From Argyresthia goedartella (taxonomy: Eukaryota > Arthropoda > Insecta > Lepidoptera > Argyresthiidae): a DNA stretch of 64,000 nt. Numbering within the stretch: the stretch's first letter is position 1; every line of letters begins with the position of its first letter. The notes beneath the pieces were generated by a model that searched no databases, had not been told where the DNA came from, and saw only the letters and a program-made list of their open reading frames with translations. Positions 12,801-24,800 of this stretch are shown piece by piece. A program made the position numbers and the translations under genes. Where the stretch lies: the NCBI GenBank assembly GCA_949825045.1, contig OX463806.1, forward strand, positions 46,834,208-46,898,207, in the 5' to 3' direction.

Positions 12801-15800
12801 TCCTACATCACATATATTAGGAAATAAAACTAAACTAAGTGTTTGGTCGCACGCTTAGTCGTCGATGTAGGTTGAAAAAAACATAACAACCATTAATTTT
12901 GAAGTTCAATATATTTTTAAATGGCCTCAAGCAATAAAGATTCAGGATTGAGTATGAACAAAAAATTAATCGAATAGGACGATTCTCATTTGCGGCGTCC
13001 CTCAAAGTGGTTTTCTTTCTCCTCTTCTATTCTCGATCTTCATAAAATCCATCTCGGATATCTCAGATACTTTCTTATTTGATCAATTAATATCTAGGCT
13101 GTAATTAATTGTTGTTACATTCATTAATTGATATTAAATCATAGGTGCTTCCCCAGATGAACTGATAGAAGATAATGGTCTTGTTGAAGTCAAATGTCCT
13201 AGCTCGGCATTCGGATTAGAAGGTGATGTCCCCGTACTCAAGAAAATATAAAAATTATGGAAACTGGATGGTACTCTAAATCAACAACATGACTGGTTTT
13301 ATCAGGTTCAGCGCCAGCTCCACGTATGGAGTATGGACTGGAGCAAATTTCAAAATGAACACTGAAAAAATTGTCAATGATGCTGAATTCTGAAAAAAAT
13401 AATATGGAAGAACGATTAGTCAGTTTTTATTTTATATTATTTTATTTATTGGTTTTAGGAAGACTAACAGCTATAATAGAAAAGACAATTAGAAATCACA
13501 GAATATCTAACGAGCTAATAACAAGTCTCCACCTACATAAAACTAATATAAAGCTAAATTACCCAGAATAAAGGTTTAACAAGCATGTTTAAAACGAAAA
13601 AAAATTAAGAGAAAAATGTTACAGGACTACGAATAAAATATTTTTTTTTTGTCATTTGTGTCAGTCGATATTGACGAAAAATCTTTGAAAAATCTTGCGA
13701 CGGGTAGCATTAGCTTTGGTACAAAATAAATCTATGTCAAGCTCAAGGGGTAGGCGGTTAGAACTATCAACTGATCGCATAATAAAGTTTGTAATTGGTT
13801 CTCTCACACGGCATATATAGCAGGGGTCTCTGTCTTAATCTAAGAGCATCAGTATGGAGTTGCAACATAGATAATAGTTCAGGACAGTCAATAGTGCCGT
13901 TGCCTATGTTCATGAGTAGTGTAATGTCGTTTACTTCTCTACGCTTCTCCAGTGGTAAGAATTGGTAACGCCTACAGCGGTCTAAGTAACCTGTAGACAT
14001 TATGTGGGCTTTATAGTCCAAGTATTTTAGGAACCTTTTTTGGATATTTTCAATACGGATTCAGAACATGTTATATTGGGGATTCTACACTTGGGATGCG
14101 TATTCAAGATGAGTTCTAACATACGCGCAATAAAGTATTTTTATCGTTTTTAGTCCTCAAAAACTGCTACAAGTTCGCAAAATGAAACCCAACGACTTTG
14201 ATACTCTCGAAATAATTCCATCTATATGTTTGTCAAAAAGTAATTTCCTATCGTGCACGACTCCCAGGTCTCTCATGTGGTCTATTTATTAAAGTATTTC
14301 GAGTCAATAGTTATAGATTTACGGCTGTAGGTCATAACGAAACACTTAGATACGTTTAGATCTAACAGATTGCGATCACAATAGTCCTGGAATCTATTTA
14401 GGTCAGCTTGAAGGTTATGGGAATCATAAACACTATTTAAAGCTTTGAAATGTTTGATATCGTCCGCGAAGAGAAGTATTCTAGAATGAAGAAAGCAATC
14501 TTTGACATCCGCAATAAATATGACAAATAAAAGAGGGCCCAATATGGATCCCTGTGGGACACCGGACGGTATGGCTGTCCAGGAAGATGTATAACCACGC
14601 AAAATGACAGCTTGGCTGCGGTTATTTATATAAGATGTGAACCATCGAAATAGGTTCCCATGGATCCCCGCCTTATGTAATTTATGTAATAAAGTTTGGT
14701 GATCAATACGATCGAAACATTTACTATAGTCGGTGTATACCACGTTGACTTGGGCACCCTCCTCCATGGAATTTGCAATATATTGGTTGGCCAGTATCAA
14801 ATTCGTAGTTGTGGAACGTCTGCTCAAGAATCCGTGCTGATTTTCATCGAAAAAACATTTAAGGGCTGAATATAGGTCAGAATAAATAAGACGCTCAAGT
14901 ATCTTCGAGAAAAGACAGATCTTCGATATAGGTCGATAGTTCACTACTTCAGCCTTATCAGCACTCGTAATCAGCGTTTTTCTGGTTTCAGCTATTATAG
15001 ATTTCCTGGGTGCCTTAGTGTATATGGGTGTGCAGAATGCCACATTAAAATATACTTTGAGTGTGATGGAACCGTTTTCGATTTAAAATACGTGTACACC
15101 AAACATGTCAGATAAAAAATTCAAACAGGTGCGGATTGACCAATTACTTATTCAATAATCCATTTTGCATATCAAGGGTTAGCCCACAACAGCAGCGATG
15201 GAGATTTTCAAATCTTCAGGTTTCTTCACATCTCCATATTTTTCATCATGTTCAGCACCGGAATTTGAACCCGCATCCCCTGCATGAAGGGCAAGCGTGT
15301 AACCATTAGACTACGGACTTTATTAGTACTTTAAGGGACTCTACTGTTGCCTACCGCTCACGCATCTTGCTCACGAGTTTGTACCTAACTCGTTCGTAAG
15401 CAGCCATGTTTATGTCACCGGAAAATAATACGATCCGCAAGTTTATAAATTTCCTAGGAATATTATAAACTTCCTTCTAGATTATATTAGGCTAGGTTAG
15501 GTTAGGTTAGGTTATGTTAGGTTAGGTTAGGTCAGGTTAGTATATTTATGAACTTGCGGAAAAAATATTAGGAAATTTATAAACTTGCGGATCGTATTAT
15601 TTTCCGGTGACATTTACATAACAATGGATAAATCTCTTTTCTAACTTATGTCGAATGGTAGTCTACCTGGGAGTGTGGCGGAAAGATAATTTCAAGAGCT
15701 ATTCACCAACGCGACAGTGATTTCAGTAGTTTTAAAGAGGCTTATATAGGAATTGAGATATAATCCACAGAGGCGGGATCAACGAACAGCAGGTCAGTGC

Positions 15801-18800
15801 ACGTGCGCTGGCCGTGGATGCTGGTGATGGTGGTGACCTTCGTGCTGGACATCTGCGCCACCGTCGCCTACATCACCGACACCTTCCAGACCAGGGTCAG
15901 TACCTACTCAATACGATTTTTTCGCAAGGCATCAACCGGCACTGCGTCAACCCGTTTTTCTATGCCCGAAACTTCGGGTGGAAGCTTCGGACGACGTCAA
16001 CTTTTCTGATCACTTTGTACTAGACTTCGTTTAGAAGTTTGGTTCAGATTATTCCTGATTATACCTCAGTGGCTGTATCGATAGATGCCGAGGGAGTGTT
16101 GCTGTAGGCATCATCATTAGACCGAATGAAAAATGAAAACTATCACTTGTCATTGGAAGAAAATGGTTATTTTTGACGTTCTTAATTTTGCTTCAAATAG
16201 TTGATATAAGTAAAAGTTAAACTTTTCTTTAGTCAGTCGGCCCAGTATCCTATCTTGACAAATAAAGTAAGTAGCGTCTATGTGAGGAATACAACTACGA
16301 CAGTCACGATCCCCAGCCACGACGTAACGGCTTGAAAGAATAATAATTTAAACAAAAAGTAAAACAAAGAAAAAACGGCTTGAATGAAACACTTTGTGAT
16401 TAGCAACTATTTAAGCAATCGTATCCCAACTCGTTAAATACCGAGAATTGATTAGCTCCGGTAGCCCAATGTAGTCATCATTGTCAGTGCCACTTCAGCA
16501 TTTTATGCTTCAAGAGAGTGGCAGTCTAAAATGCACGAGTCCCTTGAAAATACTACCTAAATCGCTATAGATACGCCTTTAATTTATTATTTGAAGAGTT
16601 ACCTCGATTTTTCACAATCAGATCCTGACAGACGTTAATAAATTGTTGAGAAGTTCTCCTGGCATGTTACCATTTCTCCACTTCACCGTAAGCAATACGA
16701 CGAGAATGTATTTTAGCAACCTGTGGGATACCTGTGGGGTATTGAGCAGTTCCATTGGCCAAATGCAGTGGTCTTTATCATCAGTTCCAATTAAAAAATG
16801 ATGCTTTTCTCTCATTAATGCACGTGTCACAAAAAAAATACAAAAATCTCTATAGATCTGCGTATAATATTTGAAGAATTCTCTCGATTTCTCCAGGATC
16901 CCATTATCAGATCCTGACCTGATGTCAATGGGACCAATCGGAAGGTTATCCCTCTCGATCAAAAAATGTATTCTCCAAGTCGGTAAAAAAAAAGAAGCAA
17001 ATAGAGAGAAGATGACATGTGATAGAAGAAGTGTGACGGAGGCACCGTCGCTCGTGGCTTAATTCTGAGATCTGTCAACGACACCTTCGTCCTCACTTCC
17101 TGCACTCGTGGTGAGGTAAGAACCAGCTGCCACGCCAGACTTCTAGCAGTATCAAAACAATTTCATGTTTCTTAATTCACTAGGTCGTAAGGAGCTTCTG
17201 CGTTGTGTATAAGTTCTGTTTGTTCCCCTGCAGACCCTCACACAGCTCGTAGGCTGGGTGGGTGGCACAGTGAGCGGCGCCGGCAGCCAGCTGGTGGACA
17301 CCAGCATGGCGGCCTGGCTGATGGTGATGCTGTACTCGCGCTTCGTCGTTACCATCTTCTTCAACGTGTTCCTCGTCATCTGCGTGCTGGTCGAGTGCGG
17401 CAACCGCGCAGAGTACGACGATGATGTAAGTTTAGCCTACTTTACTACAACAGCTTGCGTTTGATGTCCGAGTGCTCGCTACGTCTAGTCATACGAATAT
17501 CATAGGTAGTAATATTTTCTCTATCTATCTCAGTCTTAATCTAGTAGAATAAATTCCAGTGATTGTGTACGAGTAGTGCTTGGGTATTTGAGCCTTAACT
17601 AGACGAACACAAGAAAATATTAATTGCGTTTAAATTTTTTGTTTCCCCAGCAAGAAGGCATGAAGGAGTTCGACGAAACTTCTTATATTGACACGGCGAT
17701 CCCTCGAGTGAGCATCCTGCGCCGAATGCCGACCTGGCTATCCTCCGTCTCACGCTCCACGGCTCCAAGAGTTGACAGACCACCGAGCCCCGACCCGCTG
17801 CCGGACACGCCGTGAGTTACTAGACTGCTAATTAAGGTTTAAAAGATAAAGATATTGAAATCCTATATTCCTTTTGAAGTCGCCCCAATCTAGACATATA
17901 GTTGAATTCGGTCTTTAAAGCAAGCTTCGATATTGATGGAAGCTTTCGAAATATTAATGTTAATGACTAAAGCCGAAGAAAATCATGTCAAGAATCAGAA
18001 AATATAATAATGCAATGGAGGTTAAGCTTATTTCCGGCAAGAATCGAAGTCTGCTCTAAAGACGAAACTCAACTCTAAATGTAAATATACACAATATTGT
18101 ACCGATCAAGTAGCATGACTTTAGAGGAGCTCGTATCTCGGTCATCTCCTGTGGTGAAATTCTTCACATCGTTTATCGACTGGTGGCAGGAGTCCGCCCC
18201 CGGGAGCACCACCGCTGCCGCTGCCACCGCCGCTGGCAGACTCGGACCGGAAGCACACGGTGAACTTCCCGGAGAACCTGCTGTCACTGCCGCAGCGCCT
18301 CGAGAACATGATTGCGGAGCAGCAGCGCCGGCTTGACGCCGCGGTGGTGGACACCGCCGGCGGCGCGCGCCCCGCTGCCCACCCCGGCGCCACCACCGGA
18401 CAGCGCGTGAGCCAGTCCCTGCCGCAGCTGCACCAACCCAAGAATGATAATAGGGGGTGAGTGCCGACTGGAATACATACCAATACGACAGCGTCCTCGA
18501 ATTGTGATCTCGAACTCCGCTTGACAGGAAAAAATATGTTGGGTCAGCTGAATAAGTTCTATACTGAGTCAATTTGAATAATGAATAATATCTACGCCTC
18601 TGCCACCCCATACGGGAGGGTTAGGTATTGGTAGTTTGTTACTCGTCCATTACTTTCTGGACACCCCGGTGACACAGTGACGTGCAGTCCTAAGCCTCGG
18701 TCAGCGTAACTGTGAGGATGACGCTCCGAATCCCTTGCTTGTCTCAGCCGGCGCGGCACGGCGGTGGAGCTGCAAGGCCAGCTGCCGTGGTCCTACATGC

Positions 18801-21800
18801 CGCCAGCGCCGCACCACATGCGTGACCAGCTGCCGCCGGACGAAGAGTTGCCACCGGTGCCCGTGCCGGATTACACGCTGCACCCCACCTACAGGAAGGC
18901 CTGTGAGTAACACCACCACCACCACCATAACTCACACATCAAACAAATTAAACTAAATATGCTACGATCGTGATAGACTTGACTCGTCTTATGGCCCAGT
19001 TATGATCGACGCCAACATGCGGTCCTGGCGGCAGCGGAGATAATGATGAGACATTGGCCGTTCCCAATCCATATCCTAAAGATACAGGATGTATAGATAT
19101 CTTCGATCGCATACAATCGTTTTCATCGCCCCTTAACCCTTTATAGGGCAATTATAATTTTTTGGCCAATCACTTTGATTTTTGGATATGTTGCTCTATT
19201 GGGCTAAACAAATAAAGTAATATCTCAAAATTAATGTCACACTCCGAAAAAGCTAAAAAACAGGTGGTCAACCATATGACCATGCGGAACCAAAATGTCT
19301 GGTCAACCATTTGACCAGTGAGCAATTAATACATATTAGCACATAATACAAAGTGTTTGGGGTCAGCCATTTGACCGGTGGTCATTCCTATAAATTTAGA
19401 GTATATTTGTTATTTTATTTTAGGTAATTATTAAATAAAACAAGGGAAATCAATAATTTTCATTTATTTTCGAGATTGTCGAGGTATCTGGCGTGTAGGT
19501 CCTTTTTTGGAGGCATCTGAAAATTATAGGTGAAAATTACAAAATTCTAACCTATATTTTGAAAATAGTGACGTATTTTCTCTTAGAAGAAACTTGCAAT
19601 GAATGTTTGTTGATATGACATCATAATACAATTACATGTCTGCCCCCTCATAAAATTTCAGTAGAATATTTTGAGTAATAGAGACAAAATACGACAATTT
19701 ATAAAAACATTCCAAAACTGTAATAAGGTATAAATTTGTGGAGTGCTGGTATTAAAACGCAAACTGATTCGATGTTTATATGTTTATACAAATACTAATT
19801 TAACTAATTAATGATAATAGTAGTTTATGTGACTGCTACATAATGGAGGGCATTAAAACTCGAGAGTGGGTTTCGCAATAATATCACTCGGGAGTTGTAA
19901 TGACTAACTATGTACAGTTACATACACCAGTTTATCTATACACATATCATAAGCTCTCTTTGATTTGTTCAGGAACCGCATGTCCGACCGGCATTGTGGC
20001 ATTGATTATTGCTCTGCAGTTGTTGTAGCTTGTTCAGTAGTACCAACTTCACAGACAAACTAGGGGCGGCACGCAGGTGGGCGTCGGGGTTCGAAATTTG
20101 AATGACATAATTTGACAAATTTTGGTACATTATGGTCATAATGTATCAATATTCAGATAAGAAATGAGTTTTTACCAAGAAGTTTATAATTATGCTGGTA
20201 CGTACTTGTGGTTTTTGGACGCAATAAATGTGTAGATAAATATCATAATGTAGCTTATTACATAACTTTTAATGCAATTTTTTTCACAAAAAAATGAGAA
20301 ATCAATTCGTGAAAACCGGCGAGCTGGCATATTTTTTTTTTATGGACACTCATAGGTCGTTATTTCGCCCGCGATTTGGATGCGTTCAAAAATAGTACTC
20401 AAATTGCTGTGATGCTAGGTCACGCTCATTTATCAACTACTCGAAAAATCATAAGGTTCAAAATTTACATAATTATTATAATTATTATGGCCCAATCGGT
20501 GGCAGTCTAGAGGTGGTTCTGGAGGATCTCGGAAGACTGATACTGGGGTTCGGCAAATTAGGGCTTAAGTTGAATACCCAGAAGTGTGAAGTATTTTCTT
20601 GTTCAGGACACCTCAAGAGGTGAGCGACGAAATCCAATCAGTCGTTCCCGGAATATTTCTTAGAAAGTTCACACTTCTGGGTGCTCCTATTTTCCCGGAG
20701 GGCATTCCCGGAGTATTGCAATCAAAAATTGATATCCTCGCGGCGTCGAAACCACATTTAAAGCAGCTCTCCGCCCATGTTGTGTTGACGATTTTAAAAA
20801 GTTGTCTTTCTTCACCAAGGCTAACTTATTCCATACGGACTGCCCCGATTTGGTTGCACAGGGCGATAACTTCGAGATACGATGCGGTCTTGAAGGATTT
20901 GCTGGAGTGCATCATCAACGTAGAGATGTCCTTGTCTCAGTGGGTGCAAGCCACGCTGCCGGTCAGGTACGGGGGTTTAGGTGTTCGACGCTTGCAGGAC
21001 ACCGAGCTCCCTGGCTTTCTGGCTTCTTCGCATGGTGTTGTTACTCACATCTTGGGTATACATGGTGACGGATTCCGCGTTCCTTTTGCGGGGGAGGCGG
21101 AGGGCTTATGGCTTGCCCGGTGTCTTGGAAGCGACCTGCCGGAAAGGCTGTATAGTCAGCGCTCCTGGAATGAGGTCGTGTGCGAAGTCATCCGTGATGA
21201 TCTCCTCGCTCAAAGTTCGGGGCCGGAAGTGGCGTGCCTGCGTGCCGTTTTTCAGTCCGACTCGGGGTTGTGGCTGCACGCAATGCCTTCTACCCAGATG
21301 GGAACTTTCTTGAACGATGACACTTTGCGCGTGGCAGTAGCTTTGCATTTGGGTTGCACTATCTGCCAGCCGCATCGATGCGTTTGTGGGGCATGGGTCA
21401 ATGAGTTGGGTCGCCATGGCCTACATTGTACCAGGAGCGCTGGCAGGTTTTCGCGGCACCACGCAATAAACGACATCGTGCGTAAGGCGTTGGTATCAGC
21501 CAACATTCCTAGTGTGTTGGAGCCGCCAGGTTTGTGCCGGTCGGATGGGAAGCGTCCGGACGGCTTGACCCTGGTACCTTGGGAGAGAGGGCGTTCTCTG
21601 CTATGGGATGCGACCTGCGTCTGCACCTTTGCAGCCTCCCATGTCGGGTCGACGGCGGCCCGCGCTGGTGCAGCTGCCGAGTCTGCCGCAAGACAGAAGT
21701 CTCTTAAGTATGCCGCACTCAGGGAAACTACATCTTTGTACCTCTTGCGCCGCTCGAGACTACTGGGGTTTGGGAGAAACAAGGGAAAATATTTGTTAAG

Positions 21801-24800
21801 GATCTGGGGCGCCGTCTAAGGGATAGAGGTTTTGACTACCGCTCTGGGGCATTTCCGATGCAAAGGATCTCCCTGGCTGTGCAGCGGGAAAATGCTGTAA
21901 GCTTCATGGGAATCTTAGCCTCGGCAATGTCCCGGGTTGGTTTATTCGCGTAGTTGTATCTTTTTGTGTTTTTATTTTATTTTTAATTCATATATGTATA
22001 ATAATAATGTCAACAAAAAAAAATAATGTTATGTGAATAAGAATGACTTTGGTGAGTATGGGTAAGCGGTCGAAATATCGACCGATTTTGGCCTATGCCA
22101 TATAAAGGGTAAGCGAAAAGTTTCGTAGTAATTTTCATTAAGGAACAGACTACGCGCATACCTATCTGAAATCCTAAAACGTACTTAGCTGGGCCAAATT
22201 GACAGTTGCATTCGCACTTTTTAGGGTCCCGTACCCGAAGGGTTGCATGGGAGCCTATTAATAAGCCACCGAGGTCCGTCTGTCCGAATGTCTGTTCGTC
22301 CGTCAGCGGACATTATTGCATGAAACGTAACAGGCGGAGCTACAATTTTCACAGAATGTGTATTTCTGTTGCCGCTTCAGGAACAAATGAACTAAACTAG
22401 ATTTTATAAATTAAAGGGGGGGACCCCGAAGAAACGTGTCTTGTCACCTCCCGCGATATAAAAAGCCTTAGTTCGGTTAGATCCAATTAGGTATTTCAGT
22501 TTTCAGGGTTTAGGAGCAGCATCTGCAGTACACTCCTACAAACATAGTAATCGAAACAGAAAACAAACAAACAAATAATAAACAGGATTCAATGTCCGTC
22601 AGTTATTGAACAACATTTTAATGTTTTCTTGGTGACACGGAGATACTGAATGGCTAGCATGGGCAAGACCGAGGTAAAGACCAAGTCGGGTAGCAAAACG
22701 AGCCTTAGTTAGATCGATGGTAATAACTATTAAAGTTAACATAATGATAAGACAGGTACCGGCGATTTTGGTTTGCTATATTTTAAACCCCGACGACTAA
22801 AAGAGGGATGTTATAAAATTGAAGCATCTGTCGGTAGAAGACTTCTCTGCGACGGTTCTTTGATGTATTTTATTAAAATCGGTTAAGTTCGAAAGTTATC
22901 AGTTTCAAAAAGAATAGCGGTCAAACAGGTGAACAGATTTTAATGCGGATCCATGTAGTAGGTATAAGCAGGACTTTAAACAATAGTTCTTAGAAATTAT
23001 TTGTTAAAATCGTCTAATTAGTTCTAAAGTTATGTGTCGAAGGTTTTTAAATTTATTTATTTTTAGTTTTGAGAAGCTCAGTTATTAATCAGTATTGAAA
23101 TAAATAAAATTAAAACTTTTAAGTTAAAAATATATAAAATCAGAATGAATAATGTTTGAAAGGTTCAAATAAAAGTCATCCGTAAAAATTCATATTACGT
23201 ATTCGAAATAAAACTGGCGGAATGGATAAGTAAACATAATATAAAAACACATAATACTTAGAAGGCAATCAACATCATACATCATACAAATATATAGGTA
23301 CTATTAAAATTATATAATGCTTTTATTGAAAATAGTTTAGAATGACGTCCCTAACAACCCCTTGATGATAGTAATTTATTATCACTTATTTAGCGTTTGA
23401 TTGCTAGCACTAGCATCTTCTTCATAATCCTTTTATTATGACGACTGCCATATATTTAATCAAAACTAAAGTCTATTGGATTAATATTATTTGTTTGGTT
23501 ATTTGTTCTCCGGGACTCTGACAACATTTTACACTATAGATTCCCAGTAATCTGAAAGTTTAAGACGTACGACGACAAGAAAAGTGAAGGCGAGGGCGTG
23601 TAATTCAATCAAGTTGCAGAGTCAATTTTGACGAAATCTTTAAGACTTTGAGCAAACCGAGGAGGAGCGCATTGGGTAAAATTATACCACAACAGGCGAC
23701 AACTAAATTACAAGCATTTAGTTATTACCGTATTTGATTAAATAGTTACCAAAAACCAATCTTGTATTTAAATATAAATTATAACACACTGAAAAATACT
23801 GAATTGCCCTTTTTTAATATTGGTCAGCCACTTAAAGATTTTCATTCTTACATATCAACCTAACACGCCGGCTAAAGGGGGCTTTACTTCACTCACCCTG
23901 TTTAACCTTCAGCTACCCTTACCCCCCACTTCCCCCTTTTACTTCGTGTGAAATTCAGTAGATTTATATCCCCCTTACATATCCCCATTCCAAGCTTATA
24001 TGTTTTAACCACTATTAATTTGATTGAAAATGAACCTTATTTTGAACATTATGTATTCCAAGTTTATGGATTTAGAGCTTATATCAAATTAATTCATATA
24101 TTTTTGATATATTATTTATTCAGATTTTATACTTATATGTTCTATACTCATATATTTTGATTTTATATATTTCAATATGTACCCCATTCAGGTTACCCAT
24201 ATGTCAATTTCAGCGGTGCACAGAGCCGGGTCCAGCGTGAGTGCCACACAATTCACACACACCAGTAGGAGAGACATGAATTCTTCACCTCTACCGCGAT
24301 GTAAGTCATTTTAATACCACTCATCTTGCCGTGTCACGACCAACCGCCAGAGGCAGTACTGATCCTCTTGGGAAAACATGTGACGCCATGAAAAAAAATA
24401 GCGTCATATGTTTTTTTATCATCATCAATAATCTAATAAAATTCTAGTACCTACATTATTCTTATTCGTAAAAAGTATACAGGCAGGGAGATGGACACAG
24501 ACAAATCAGATATTATGAAGTGCAAAGTCTATTGTTACACTAGTTTTGCGAACGGTTCTGCTTTAAAATTAATTGTGTAAGTTTACGAAGTTATGCAAGT
24601 TAAAAAAATCTACCGTGTTACTACAGCTAAATATGTTTATATATATACTGTAGGAAACTATTGAGTATTGTGACGTAGCAACTTTTATTATAAACTTATG
24701 AATTTGAAGAACCGTTGGCGAAACTTTAGTTTATAAACGTTTGTTTCAGATCTCGTATTTCCGTTCTAAGCTTGTTCGTCTCACTATTCCAGCTCATCAA

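Larger units (their letters stand above)
19133..22113. mobile_element. Candidate TTAA-type DNA transposon with subterminal palindromes
   Basis: The left end TTAACCCTTTATAGGGCA is mirrored on the right by TGCCATATAAAGGGTAAG (22096-22113), 15 of 17 bases matching. The left end carries GGTCAACCATWTGACC palindromes and the right end has GGTCGAAATATCGACC. piggyBac-like elements insert at TTAA and begin with CCC. No transposase is left; the interior holds a separate repeat and a LINE. It is a tentative call, and the terminal match could be chance because CCCTTTATAGGG is partly self-complementary. Confidence 0.3.

Noticed and set aside
15486..15540. TTAGG repeats as a chromosome end
   Set aside because: The array is short, contains variants, lies inside an intron and is bounded on both sides by inverted arms of one element.
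17016..17110. Possible extra exon of gene 1 before exon 5
   Set aside because: A fairly GC-rich stretch, but no acceptor and donor pair keeps the phase between exons 4 and 5, which already join cleanly.
18075..18611. Long open frames on both strands over gene 1 exon 7
   Set aside because: They are shadows caused by the GC-rich, proline-rich exon; only the plus frame continues across splice sites with correct phase.
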